A stretch of DNA of 64,000 nucleotides from Isoetes taiwanensis (taxonomy: Eukaryota; Streptophyta; Lycopodiopsida; Isoetales; Isoetaceae). The DNA lies in NCBI GenBank assembly GCA_021234155.1, contig JAJEKV010000102.1, positions 2,660,456 through 2,724,455 of the forward strand, written 5' to 3'. Numbering within the stretch: the first letter of the stretch is position 1; each line of letters begins with the position of its first letter. The position numbers and the translations under genes are program-made. The notes beneath the pieces were generated by a model that ran no database searches, had not been told where the DNA came from, and saw only the letters and a list, made by a program, of their open reading frames with translations. This document shows, one piece after another, positions 1 to 11,863 of this stretch.

Positions 1-916
1 AAACATGTTGCTCATCAACATAAGCAACGACCTCAACCACATGTTATGTGGCATAGTTCTGCATTAACCAAAGGTCCTCATTTAGATAGATCAATTGCAA
101 ATGACCAAGTAGTTTAGTATCACAAATAACACAGTGACGGCCTAAATGATTGCATGCCAAGATCCCTTAACTACGAGAAGAAACTCTGAGGCCACAGTGG
201 TAGGAGCTTTGCACCTCTAGCTATGCCACTGCGCAGTAAATTATTCCAGCTCGTGCATAATATGGATGCTAAAGAAACAACACTGAAGCTTTCCATGATT
301 TCACATCCAGCATTAAAAGAGCTCTGAATTTTTGAACTGCGAGATTGATAATTCTTCAAGACAGACCTAATACAAAATCCTACAGAGCATATCTCAGGTT
401 ACTCGCTAAAATCCTAAATAAATGATCAAACATGAATGAAGTAAAATGGGTTGTGAAACTTACATGATGATAGAATCATTTGTCCGCAATATGCATATGA
501 TTGAAACATTGAGAATATATAAAAGTCAATGAGGAATATCACCTAGACAACATAATGGAAATCTTAAGAAAAATAAAACATGCAGAGAGAAATAAATTCA
601 CCAGAAGTGCCTCCATAGTCCATATAGCTGCTTGATGGACCAGGTGGAGTGGCATGAGCGATTTGAATTTCAAATTGCTCATGCCACTCAACCTGGTCCA
701 TATAGTTATTTTCTTACTCATAATCCTGCAAGGTATATAGAGTAGGAGCTGCATTTTTACTACAGGATTATGATCGAGAAAAGATCTCTCTTGAAATGAA
801 CTGTCTTTAAGATCTTATAATGTGGCTCTAGAAAGATATTGATTTACACCCTGAATGGTAGGATATGCTAAAGAGTTGAATGAAGACCCACGCTAACCTA
901 TTTGATTATACGCACA
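1..916. repeat. Left copy of a 916-bp direct repeat
   Basis: This segment is collinear with 21571-22486. I see two substitutions and one compensating pair of single-base indels over the whole length, so identity is above 99%. The match stops sharply after position 916, where LINE-like sequence begins here and unrelated gene-flank sequence begins in the other copy. The left limit is unknown because the window starts inside the repeat. It contains no convincing coding sequence; short ORFs on the minus strand are duplicated with it but resemble nothing known. Confidence 0.95.
636..700. repeat. Near-perfect 32-nt-arm inverted repeat (hairpin)
   Basis: The two 32-nt arms pair at 30 of 32 positions around a one-base centre. 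The outer 10 bp (TGGACCAGGT / ACCTGGTCCA), the next 13 bp and the inner 7 bp are perfect. They are separated by one mismatch and one G-T pair. The same hairpin sits unchanged in the second copy of the surrounding repeat. It could be a foldback small-RNA source or a tiny MITE; only the inverted symmetry is seen directly. Confidence 0.85.
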
Positions 917-1407
917 AATTTCTCATGAGGCATCAGACTGTCACCATTCACCTAAAATGGGGAGTTTCTTCGGAAACAGCTAGACGGAATCTCAAATTTA
1001 TGTGGAGCAGCCCAATTAATCCGAAGATCAAGGCCTTTACGTGGCAGCTCTGGCATAAGGGACTGGCAACTAACTGTAAGAGGTTTAAGCTTTTAATGAC
1101 TAACTCTGATATTTGTGACAGATGTCTAGCCTACAAAGAGGATGAAAACCATCTATTCAGATCCTGCCTTTGGTCTGAATGGGTTCTGGAACTGGCCTCT
1201 GAGATCCTTGGCCAAAACTTGGTTACCCTGAACCAGAAGGATTTCTTCATGCCTAACAACCCAACAGACTGGAGAATTTATATCCTTCTGTGGAGAATCT
1301 GGAAAGGGACAAACTCCTTTATTTTTTATTATGAAATCATATCCCCGGAAGGAATCATAAAACAGGTTTTGTATGATATCAATTGGATCTTATGTGTTAA
1401 TGCATGA
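880..1407 (+). pseudogene. LINE zf-RVT (RT zinc-binding) C-terminal fragment
   Basis: The open frame encodes a typical plant L1-type zf-RVT segment. It shows the PKIKAFTWQLWHKGLAT block, then CDRC, then an HLFRSCLWS block that completes the Cys/His set, and a C-terminal helical part. Endonuclease and reverse transcriptase are absent. Codons before about 917 belong to the direct repeat, not the LINE, so the apparent start is accidental. It is a dead fragment of an ORF2 protein that once bound and copied LINE RNA. Confidence 0.75.
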
Positions 1408-1888
1408 GTTGATTATTGTTGCAGATACTGCTTCCGATGACCGGGAGGCTCAAATGGAAAAGGAACAAAGCCGAAAGCACGATAAGGAGTGGATCAAATT
1501 CTTTGGCCCAAAATGATACCTCTGCACATGTAGATGCCATCCGCTTGTGGATCTTCTTTGTGATCGAAACTTCAACATTCGAAGAGAGCTGATTTGTGAA
1601 GCCAAAGATGCTAAAGGGAGGCTCAACATGGCTAGGGCACTTGTAGGTGCATTTACTGCATCTTCCACATGATTATGAAAGGGAAAGCAAGGAAGAGGAC
1701 GAACATGCATCTCAAAGGACTCCACTAGTTTTTATTTGTTACTGTTTCAAGGAAAACTTTGTTTTATCAGCTACTTATATCTCTAAACAGTCTCTAATTT
1801 TCTCTAGGGTTACACTTCCCTTGAAAAATGTTTTTGTATATTTAACTTATACTTAATATAAATAGATGCCTTCAATTAAAAAAAAAAG
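917..1888 (+). mobile_element. 5'-truncated LINE tail ending in poly(A)
   Basis: This is about 970 bp of a non-LTR retrotransposon 3' end. It carries a zinc-binding reverse-transcriptase tail (zf-RVT type) coding up to 1407. An untranslated tail follows and ends in a run of ten A at 1879-1888. The left edge coincides exactly with the end of the 916-bp direct repeat. No target-site duplication is visible, because another LINE abuts immediately on the right. Being 5' truncated fits target-primed reverse transcription. Confidence 0.7.
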
Positions 1889-2112
1889 GATTCTATCTCT
1901 CATGAAGTTCCTTTTTGGACAATCTATCTGCTGATCCTGATCACAGAAGCATTCTTCATCCAATTAATCCCGCTACCTAGAGACCTGTTCCATACGGTAT
2001 TGCATGGGATCACCTTGAAATCCGTTCGGATGCTGCATTGGACGATAGACTGAGGCACACTAAACCTTTGTACCTCCATGATTGAAAGCTCAGCATTTAT
2101 AATGGTATTTCT

Positions 2113-4013
2113 TTGAACCTTCCTATTGTTCATTCAAAAATTGAAGCTTTGTCTCAGTCTGTTGTGATTATAAAAGGTCAAAAATATGGCATCAAACTAG
2201 ATAAATTGTGGGCCTTCCTTTTAAACTTGCACAAAGGAATCGTTATTCAAGCTGTCTATTGGCTTAATTTTCCATACATAATGCTTGAATGTGGTAATTC
2301 CAGATCAACAAACTTTTTCCTGAATTATGGTCCCCTGACTTTCGAGACTTCCCAGCTTACTTTTTTGAAATGGCATCCTAAGCTTGATAATGATCAAATG
2401 AATAATCTTTGTATCGCCTCAACTTCTCTCTTTGGTTTGAATCCTATTTATTGGGATGAGGAATGCTTTAAGCTGCTATTCAATTCCATTGGAACATACA
2501 TTTCCACCGAATACTCCCCTTCAAGACCACCAAGATCTTTTTGCAACTTGACTTATCCAAGGACATTCCTCTTTCCATTCCTTTTAAAGATGCCTTTGGT
2601 CTAGAATCTTCATTAACTCTTAGATGGTCTAGCTTGCCTTCTCAATGTCAGAAATGTCTGTATAGACATTTCTGGTATTCTGATTGCAGATCAAGTTCAG
2701 ATGGACAGGAAGGGGACAAAATTTCTCAAGGAAGTCAGATCTCAGACATGATACCTTCTGGACATATTTCAGGAAAACATCCAGTTGAACAGTATGTTAA
2801 AAAAGGCATTGATGAGGATATTTATGTAAGAGAACATCATTTTAAAAAATTGCCAGAAAATGACAGATTCAAATGGACAAGAGTGAAGGGTAGTTATAAG
2901 AGAATTCAGAAGCAAAAAGCAGCTAGGGAGCAAATGAAGGACAAAGGAACGATGAAAGAGCAAGATGGCTATAATGCTATGAAAAGCAATGGTTCAATAG
3001 TAATTGGGGAGCCTAAATTGCTAGTGAAGGGCACAGTTGCTAATAAACCATGCCATGCAACTGAAAAATTAAGCATGATCTTGAATAATATTATCAAGGA
3101 GGCTAAACATCAGGACAAAGATCAATGTTCCTACAATCTCATGGATTTTCCTATCAAAAATATTAGTAAGAGTGGGTCCTTAATTATAAAAACTCAAGAC
3201 AAAGCAAAGTCTCAGCTGAATTATAAGTAGAAGGATTCAAATTTAAAGAGAAAATTGCCAGTTACAGAGACACAACAAACTCAAAAAGTTCCAGAGTCTA
3301 CAAATCCTATTGACTTACATATTGTTGAACCTGCCAGTCAAACTATTGAAGATAATTCTGAAGATGCCTCTCTGCACCAGGTTAATTGTCAAAATCCTTA
3401 TCAGGTATTATCTAACCTCAATGGTGAATTAGATTCTAATTTAGACAAGAGCAAAGTATGTGATTTATTCCATAATCATGTGCCTCATATAACCCCTCCA
3501 GCCCAAATCACTGAATCAAAAGAGCCTCTTATTTTTACTCCTGCTTCTCTGCCTTCCCTGATTGACCTAGACTCCCCTATAGCGGATTGTTCTACAAGTC
3601 CTCCAAAGGTATCAAGCAAGTTTGCAGACTCTCTGCAAGAAGATATCAGTCAGCACTCACAAGGACACAAAGATTGTGAAGTTGAAGTGACTCTAGACAA
3701 AGACAGTGACTTTGTTGCTGAGACTCCAGAGCATAGAGTTATGGAAATGAAGGAGCTTCAAGAAAGGGAAAATACCAGGCAAGTTCTCGGTTCTACCTTA
3801 AATAATATTAAAAATAATTCTATGTTCCAATTTTCTCCTGGTGGATTTTCTGACTCAAGTGATAGTGAGGATTACGAAAGTGATAAGGAAAATTGGGGTA
3901 AAGAAGAGTACTTCTTAGAGAATCCTAATAATATTCCTAAACTAGAGAAGGCTCACAATAAAAAAATGTTAAGAAAAACGAGAATAACTTGGGAAAAGTC
4001 TTATCTGGATTGA
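2113..4013 (+). pseudogene. LINE ORF1 (gag-like, DUF4283 type) remnant
   Basis: Three open pieces (2113-2604, 2541-3230, 3255-4013) form one broken ORF1. The first reads like the DUF4283 nucleic-acid-binding domain of plant LINE ORF1. A Cys-rich knuckle-like piece (CQKC...HFWYSDC) lies around 2645-2690 after a frameshift. The rest is a long low-complexity, Ser/Asp/Lys-rich tail broken by a TAG near 3228. A related ORF1 fragment is at 52680-53275. ORF1 proteins coat LINE RNA; this copy cannot be translated whole. Confidence 0.7.
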
Positions 4014-4029
4014 ATAAAACCCCTGCTCA

Positions 4030-6915
4030 AAATACTAGGGAAGATTCTATCTTGGAACCTCAGAGGCATCAAAGGTCCCTTAAAAAGGAGACGTGCCATT
4101 GCTCAAATTAGGCTCTATAATGCAGATATTATCCTTTTGCAAGAGCTCAAGGTGCCTTCTTTTGAGTGTGGAAATTTAGGTGATTAGATATATCTTGCTT
4201 CTTCCTCCATCTGGATTGATTCATCTGGTGCTAGTAGGGGTTTAGCTATCATTTGGAAGAGAGAGGTCAGTCATCATCAATTTTACAATAGCCCTTCCAG
4301 GACATGGCAATCTATTATTTTCTCTATCTCCAACTCTTCCTTTGGTATTATCAATGTCTATGCTCCTACTAATCCTAGAGACAGGGAGCCTACCTGGATG
4401 GAAATAAACAACTGGTTGGCTTCTCATAGCATTGATAATTGGATTGTTGTTTGGATTTCAATAACACTCTCCGTGGGATCTCAAATTGGGAAACAAAATA
4501 AACATGACTAGGGCTGAAAAGCTTAACTCGATTCCCTTATCTCAAATATTAAGAAATAGAGGCAAAAAGTTACGCTGTCGATGTAAACTAAAATATATTA
4601 ATGACATGGACTCTGGTAGCACTAAGTTTTTTTTCAGAGTTGCTAAAAGCAGAATGTTAAGAAATTTCATTACTGAGATTTGTGGATGAAAATGGTAACA
4701 CTTACACCTCTCAGAGTGATATTGCCAACATCTTTCATGGCATATTCAAGGATCTCTTTCACTGTAATCCTATTCCTGCTAATGATATTCAGGATGCAAA
4801 TGACTTCATGACTCTTGTGGACAATATTCTTCCTACTGCTCCTGATAATATGGATGCCTCTATGATTGCTATGCCTTCTCAAGATGAAATTTTTAGTACT
4901 CTAAACAGTTTCAGCAAGGAAAAATCTCCTAGCCCTGATAGTCTTCCTACTGAATTTTAAATCAAATTTTGGGATATTCTTAAAAAGGATCTCATTTCTA
5001 TTGTGCATGCTTTCTGGAATGCAGAGCATTTTCATCCTTCAGTGGATTTATTTCCTTGATTCCTAAGATTGATCATCCTATCAAATTTCAAGATTGGAGA
5101 CCTATGTCTCTCACAAACACCACTTACAAACTTTGTGCTAAAATTATTGCCTCCAGGATTAAAAGATTTTTGCAAAAGAATATCAGCCATAATCAGTTTG
5201 CTTTCCTTCCAAATAGATATATTCTTTGATAATTATGTTGCTGCTATGGAAGGTTTACATTGGAATAAGATCTCTAAGCAGAATTGTGTTCTTTTTAAGC
5301 TGGATTTTAAGCGTGCCTTTGACTCAGTCAGATGGGATTTCCTTGACTTTGCTATGTCCAAACTTGGCTTTCCTTTCAAGCTTAAAAATCTCATCTTTGG
5401 CCTTAATTCTAGGTCCAATTCTGTTGTTCTTATTAATATGGTGGTCCTTCTGGATTCTTTCCTCTCACATATGGTGTAAGGCAGGGTTGTCCTCTTGCTC
5501 CCTATCTCTGGCAGCTGAGTTGCTTACTAAAGGCATTATTCATTATCAGAGTCTTGGTCTAATTAAGGGGCTTAAACTTCCCGAATCTGATGAATCCCTT
5601 AGTATTCTTCCATGTGCTGATGACTCCTTCTCTTTCCTTGATGCTGATATGGCAAACATTGAGTTCCTCCTGAAAATTTTAAAACAATTCTCAGCTGCCT
5701 CTGGTATTCAGCTTAATATTGATAAAAGCTTGATGATCGGAGATATTTCTCATCATCATCTGGCTGGCATTAAAGTGCTCTCCCCTGAGCAAGCTACTAA
5801 AGTATTGGGCATGCCTCTTTCTCTGAGTCATAGTATTAAAGGTCTTTGGAATCCTATTCTTTCAAAAATAAAGAAGAAGCTGAATAAGTACAGGACTTCT
5901 CTTTCACTTGCTAGTAGATCTGTTCTAGCAAGTTCCCATGTTTATTTCTCCACTGCTTTAGTTGTTCCCAAGCTCATTTATTTAGAATTGGAGAAATTCA
6001 TTATGAATTTTATCTGGAAAGGTAGTCATCTTGTTAATTGGGGCTCCATTTGTAAATCTAAGAACTTAGGTGGCCTTGGTTGCAAGAACTTATTCCTACA
6101 TTCAATCATTAGCAGGCAAGTTTGTTTGGAAGGCCATTCATGGGAATCAGTCTCCTGCCTCCAAGTTTATCAGATTTTGGATCAATAGTAGTCATCCTTA
6201 TGGTCATCCATCTATTCAACATCTATTCCCTCACTCTGCTTTCATGCATATGAAACCAGCCACCAATATTTCCCCTTTAATGTGCAATTTAATTAAGGCT
6301 TAGAATTCTATTTCTCCTAGCTTTGATTTTATCTGAAGAGACAAACTTCATAGTGATTTATCTATTTTCTGGAATCAATTCTGGCTGATCATATTTCTTT
6401 AGTGTTAGCAATTCGACATCCGAGGATTCGTAAAAAATGGTCTGATGTAGGTCTGATATATATCAGAGATCTTTTCTCAGGGGTAGGATTATTTCTTGGA
6501 CTAAGTTGAAAGATATCATCAAGGGTACTTCCTCTGATAAGAAAATCTTCACTCGTATTAGAAATTTCCTTTCTAATCTATCTCCAAACTCAGGGAAAAG
6601 AGACTGGACTATTAATGGTAAAGTGAAGTATAAGGTCAAACATGTGTACAATGCTCTTTCTGCTAATGCTACTGAGAGTAAAGTCTTATTAAAATGGTCA
6701 ATCAATTTTGATCAGCTCAGGGCCCTATTCCATAATGTCTGGAATTCTTATTGTCCTCCAAAGATCTCATATTTCATTTGGCAGTTTGAATAATCTTCAT
6801 TCCTTATCAAGAAGAAATCCTAATATTATGGAAAACTGTCCTACGTTATGTGGCAGTGATGAGAGTATGAGTCATATCTTTTTTTGTAATAAGCTAAATG
6901 GCTTCTGGTCCTAGT
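4030..6915 (+). pseudogene. LINE ORF2 remnant: endonuclease, RT, zf-RVT
   Basis: Endonuclease is visible at about 4050-4480 (WNLRG, then DIILLQELK, later INVYAPTNP). The EN-RT linker with KLKYINDMDSGSTKFFF lies at 4580-4660. Reverse transcriptase follows: FKLDFKRAFDSVRWDFLDFA at about 5300-5360, GVRQGCPLAPYL near 5475, and the catalytic motif as CADD near 5613 instead of the usual YADD/FADD. The C-terminal domain runs to about 6185, and the zf-RVT piece is at about 6600-6915. The endonuclease C-terminus is deleted near 4460-4490, and stops or frameshifts occur throughout. The enzyme would have nicked target DNA and copied LINE RNA; this copy is dead. Confidence 0.85.
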
Positions 6916-7235
6916 TTTCTAGCAAATTTGGAATTACCAACAATCAAGGTCTTCCTTTCTTCAATTTGATGACAAATTTGCTAACACCATTGCATATATT
7001 GCTTTTTGCAATATATGGAAATCTAGGAATCATGTTCTGTATGGGAATAAGAGGCTTTTTATCTTTTGGATTAAAGTTCATTTTCAATTTGACTTTGAAA
7101 CTCTTGCTACTGCTCCCAAGAAAAGATATGGTACTAACTATAATAGGAAATGTGATGCTTATGGAGAGTATAAGGGTCATTTTGAATTATTTGTTTCAAA
7201 TTTGAATGTAGTAAACTCTAACATTCTTTTTTCTG

Positions 7236-7694
7236 ATGATCCTAGAATATCTTGAGTTTCTTCGAGGATCTGGAAGGAACAAATTTGAGGGCCACACTCC
7301 TTTCTGCCAGTCATCAAAGGATCTTGTTTTTCAGAACAACTTGGCTACTTCAATGGAGTCTTTTCTAATGAGAGCAGGACACAGACAATATCAGAAAGAC
7401 AGTGAAGATTTGTGGGCTGCTATCTTCTGCAGGGAGATAGTACAAATTCATTGCTTATGGACATTCTTGGTGAACAATAGCTTTAGTCTCACTGAGAGGC
7501 AGTTACCAAGATACAGGTCCATGTACTATAACCATAAGCTGCTTGCTGATATGTATGGATCTTTTCTGATCCTTTTGGAGGACAAGGACAAATTCCGCTT
7601 GTTCCACAACAACAGCTGGCCTGCTGAGTCATACTCCTTTGGAACTACTGATGCTTTCAATGCCTATAACTCCATCTTCTTTGCTGATTCCTAA
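7236..7694 (+). other. Open 152-codon frame in the LINE 3' region, unrecognised
   Basis: This frame lies downstream of the zf-RVT piece and about 370 bp before the poly(A). It is longer than the surrounding decayed frames and has an acidic/aromatic composition, but I recognise no motif. It may be a degraded distal ORF2 domain, such as a lost RNase H, or chance. It has no clear start context. Confidence 0.3.
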
Positions 7695-8092
7695 ACATTC
7701 CATCCTTTTTGCTATTCCCTAAACATACCTGTGCTCTTGTCTAATTTTTTTGTCTAGCTTCACTATTTTGGTTTATCAATTTGTGGGCAGGAATCAAGAG
7801 TTGAGGTGACAGTTGGTTATTTACTTCATGATCTTCTGGAGCAGCTGGACATTTAGGGTGATTATGACATTCAGGATTCTATTCTTATCTCTCGTACACA
7901 CTTCATAGATTTTTGGATATTATTAAGGGATCATAGTTATCTTGCACTATGAGGTTCTGTACTGGTTCTAAATTTCTGTCTTTTATGGCATGCTTTCATA
8001 TCAAAAGCATGTTTTTGCTATGTACTTGAGGATTTATAATTAATGATAAAACCATCTCTTACTTTCAAAAAAAAAAAAAAAAAAAAAAAAAA

Positions 8093-9561
8093 GTCAGGGC
8101 CCAATTTTCAATAATTTGGGGCATGTATTCTAGGAAGTTGCTACTTGGATACCCCCCCACCCCTCTTTTTTTGCCAAAATCGAATGGTGATATTAGATTT
8201 TGTACGTACCATTATATAGTGGGTATTTTAAATTCAGGATTTATAAGCATTGAATACAGTGCAAGTGACATTTCAGGCAATAGTTGGCTTGGCAAATGCT
8301 TAGCATTTTGTACTTTTGTGGCAGTACTTTCTATTCTGCAACTTTTAGTCTCAGTACTTTCTATTTTTTAACTTTTAGTGATAATACTTTCTATTTGTGT
8401 AACATTTGTGGGATGGAATTGGGCTTTCTCTCAAATCTGGAGACTAGTAAACTGACATATGCATGTGGAATTCTATTCTGGATTAGATGTATATGGGCCT
8501 TCAATTTCATCTAGATCAGATATATAAGGAGACACATAGAATTGCCCAATTTTGGCCTTGAAATAAAGCTTATGTAGATATGAAGGTTTCTTGTTTTGTT
8601 TTTATGCAGGTATGTGGAAGCACGGCTCTGTTCAGCTTGATTGTGGGCGAAAATCCATTTTATCTGGTTGCCTCTTATTTTATTGCTCAAATTTTCTTAA
8701 CTGTAGATGATTTATGGTATCAAGATTTCATATGTGAAGGTGCACGTGTTTTCAGGCCAGAGAAATCACCTTTGCCTCCTTGTTTCTGAAATATAAAGGA
8801 CATCTTGGTTGTTAGGATGACGACAATAATCATCACCTTTTGTTCTTTGTGATTATGTGATGTCGTATTGGTGAGGTGATGTGATGGCACAAATACGACA
8901 TGAAGTTTTACCTTGAATCCTCCTGGACGATATTCTTTTTAATAATTAATCTTGAATTAATGGCCCTTGAATTAAATGGGTACTTATATCGTTTTCTTTT
9001 TCCACATGTACTTTTGTGGAGGCATAATTCTGGCATTTAGCGTGGATCATTAGGTATTCTCACGCAATGGTTATATCTAGATTCAATCCCTATACGGTGC
9101 ATTTACTAGTTTTTGTTATTGCCATTGTATTATTTAGATAAATTGCAATATTAACAAATTTTAAAGGTATGTCAAAAATTGATTTTCAATGATACTAGTA
9201 ACAGTGCATGCGTTGCTGGGCTTTAGCTACGACATGTTATATAGGGGATGGTGTATGAACACCAAAAGAGGTGTTTAATTTGTTTGTTGGTCCTATGTGG
9301 TAGAGATGATCATTATTGGTGGGCTTTCAGGGTGACTTTGTGGATGTTTTATATTAGAGATGACGTGTAGGCATTGGTTTGTGTTTGCGTTTTTGTATTG
9401 TGATTTTTTTAGAAACATTTTATTTATGCCTCTATGGGCTTGTTGGTTTTGTATCATGGGTTTTACGTAGAAGGGTTACAATAAGTCAGGGATGGGGTTA
9501 GCAACAATATATTGTGTTGAGTGGTAAGGTTGCTGAGCATAGGTATCCAACAATGCCAAGC
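8093..9561. other. Unassigned AT-rich stretch
   Basis: No gene, RNA or element boundary could be supported. Around 8280-8410 the phrase AGTACTTTCTATT recurs three times in imperfect form. Short open frames of 69-82 codons look like chance. Its right end is the insertion target of the LTR element: after removing that element, 9561 joins 19893. Confidence 0.5.
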
Positions 9562-9566
9562 ATACG
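9562..9566. repeat. Target-site duplication, left (ATACG)
   Basis: The five bases immediately before the 5' LTR are repeated immediately after the 3' LTR (19888-19892). A 5-bp duplication is the normal integrase footprint of plant LTR retrotransposons. Confidence 0.85.
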
Positions 9567-11229
9567 TGTGACGTTCCAGGCATTTATACGGTATACGTAT
9601 GCACGCCGGGACACGTCACTAGGATATAAGGGGGTAATTGTCTAAGTGGGAGTCGACCACAATGGTTTTATTTAGCTATGTTAATAAATCCATTGTGGAT
9701 AATTATGAAGTATATAGCCTAATTAAGCTAAATTAGTTAATTAGCACCAACAAGGGGGTGCCACTTGGCCTAAATCGATTGGGCAAGGCATGGTTTCCAT
9801 TTTGGACACCCAAATTAGGGCTTTTGTGCCCCAATTCGAATTAGGAGCAGCCGGAGATGGAGGAGAGGAGCTGCTTTGGGTGCCCAAAGAGTAGTTGAGC
9901 CCCAGGATTTATTCTTTGGCCTAAGGAGCTATTGGCTGACCTCACCAAAATCAATGAACAACCTCTAGCTATTCTTGCCACCCTTAAATCAAACACCATG
10001 GAAGCACCCCACGATAAAGGTTCCAGCCCGACAACCGGTTAGTGGTAGTTTAGTTGTGAATTCTAGGTAGGCGCCCTGTTGGGCACTTGTTGTCTTTGAT
10101 TCATGCATTCTCTCTGTGTTTCAATGGTAGGAACTAACCCTTGATTGTAAAGGTAAGTTCTCTTCATATTCCGATTCTGGTTTGGTTCTTAAAAGGATGG
10201 ATTGATAGTTCTTTGTATGGTATCACTCGAAATGGGGAAATAAGGGCGGGTAGAGACCTGCAAACTCATATCGTTAGTATGTTCCTAGATAAAACCCTCA
10301 ATAATTCCCAATAATGCGGCACGTGCACAAGAGCCCACCGGGTCATAGGCGCTATGGACCGGCTTAGCACCGGACAAGGAACACAAGTGGTGAAGTGGGG
10401 GTGGGGTCTTGCCACGAACATAAAAGGCTCCTGAGACTCCTCAAAGGGGTGGGCTAGGCACGATGGCGGGTCACGTGGGGGCCGGGTATGGGTCCGACAC
10501 TCCACAGGTGTAGTGGTGTGACCCGTATGGGGCACCTTGCACTTTGAGTAGATTTAGGGTGAGTAAGTCGCTGCGGATGCGGGGGTCGCCGATGCGGCGC
10601 GTATTCTCTAGCTCACCCATGGAACCACCGTGATTACGGAAGGGGACGCTTCCCGACTGCCTCATCGGATAGGGGCTTCATGAACCCCGGAGTAGGCTCA
10701 AAGGGTGATACCTTGAGTCTGCGTCTCCCGAAGGCTATAGCGAAGCCATAAGCGTGAATTGACCCATCTACAAAGTGTGCACCGGGAGGCGGATGGAGTG
10801 GACAACCCTAGCCGATGTTCTATGCCGCCCAGCGCCATGCCAAGACTTCGGTCTGGCTGATCTCTTGAGGCCCAACCGCCGGTCGATCCTCACCGAGTCG
10901 AGCCGGGGTAGAACACGAGGTTTGGGTGTTTTCTTAGTTTTAGATGCATATTCTTTGCCGTTGGTATTTGGATGGGCGCCACCCTTAGGTGGTGGTTATT
11001 TATATGTGATTTATCTTTGTGTGCTAACCCTTGTATTCATGCTTCCGCCGGCGTAGGAGTCCCATTGAAGGCGTGGGCGAATGACCCCTTCGTGTCCTTC
11101 TTTCGGGCACCATAATATGGGTGGCGGAATAGGCGGAGGAGCTCTGCTCATGGCGAGGTGGTTGCCATGGGAGGAAAGTTCCCCATGTGTATCGTCCGGG
11201 TGTCGTATATATTCGAGGGGCGTCCGCGA
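9567..11229 (+). repeat. 5' LTR
   Basis: It begins TGTGACGTTCC and aligns with 18260-19887 over its whole length. A block of about 55 bp near the start (about 9585-9645) is missing from the 3' LTR. Its last bases are CGTCCGCGA where the 3' LTR has CGTCACA, so this end is mutated. It is GC-rich from about 10300. Differences between the two LTRs occur as small clusters and indels between long identical blocks. Confidence 0.85.
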
Positions 11230-11246
11230 TGTTATCGAGCCATGAT
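11230..11246 (+). promoter_or_regulatory. Degenerate primer-binding site (tRNA-iMet type)
   Basis: TGTTATCGAGCCATGAT sits directly after the 5' LTR. It resembles the TGGTATCAGAGCCAT site used by many plant LTR elements for priming minus-strand DNA on initiator tRNA-Met, with one substitution and one deletion. Confidence 0.65.
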
Positions 11247-11656
11247 TACGGTTGGCCTGATCATAGCACCGCCAAACTAAGCTAGTGTGATTGTTAGTTC
11301 TTTGATGTTTGGCTTTGTGTTAGGTTAAAGTAAGAAATTGTAGGTTTAAAGAAGTTAGGGCAATTTGGAGGACCCAAGTTTGGAGGGGCTATAACTTTTT
11401 GTAGGTAAACTAGGATGAAGGCGGAAATGGCTCCATTGGATCGGGCGTACCCCAAATACCCTAGGACAAATCGTTAGTTGGCGAAAAATGGTCAAGGAGG
11501 GGGGGGCCGTCGGGCGTCACCGCTTTTACGGCGACTCGGGATCATGGTAGGAGCGTATAATGCTTCGGCCCGACCCAGATAAAAAAGCAGCGTTTTTCCG
11601 CCGTATAAAAATTTTCACATTTTTTTTATATATACATATTATTTTGGCGCCCCAAT

Positions 11657-11723
11657 CCAAATTTGAACCCATGACCTCTCAACTCCAAGCCTAGGTGCCT
11701 ACCACCACACCAAGCTCTCTCTT
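11657..11723 (-). ncRNA. tRNA-like / SINE-head sequence 1
   Basis: Read on the minus strand, this has a pol III A-box-like segment (TGGTGTGGTGGTAGG). About 35 nt later comes a B-box-like GGTTCAAATTT within TCATGGGTTCAAATTTGG. The arrangement and the GGCTTGGAGTTGAGAGGTC middle part are those of a degenerate tRNA or tRNA-derived SINE head. It cannot fold as a full tRNA as far as I can see. Confidence 0.45.
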
Positions 11724-11792
11724 GAATGCAATATATATGTTTCACATATTGCTTATACACATATCATCGCAACTTTTATATAAAAAGGTACT

Positions 11793-11863
11793 ATGGGGTC
11801 TTGAACCCCTGACCTTCTGCATCCAAGCCAACACCTTTACCAATAAGCCAACTTCTTTCTTGA
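11793..11863 (-). ncRNA. tRNA-like / SINE-head sequence 2
   Basis: On the minus strand this holds TTGGCTTATTGGTAAAGG (A-box-like) and GGTTCAAGACC, a full match to the B-box consensus GGTTCRANNCC. The spacing is tRNA-like, with GGCTTGGATGCAGAAGGTC between. It lies about 136 bp from the first copy in the same orientation and is related to it, suggesting a dimeric tRNA-derived SINE or a captured tRNA pair inside the LTR element. Confidence 0.5.

Larger units (their letters stand above)
1889..8092 (+). mobile_element. Near full-length decayed plant LINE (L1 type)
   Basis: The order is a gag-like ORF1, apurinic-type endonuclease, reverse transcriptase, zf-RVT and 3' untranslated tail, then an A run at 8068-8092. 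This is the canonical order for plant L1-type elements. Many in-frame stops and frame changes make it inactive. The 5' limit is set by the poly(A) of the preceding LINE and is approximate. I find no clean target-site duplication around it. Confidence 0.85.

Noticed and set aside
8123-8789. Phe/Leu-rich plus-strand frames that look like membrane proteins
   Set aside because: Such frames arise readily in T-rich non-coding DNA; no signal, splice or family evidence.
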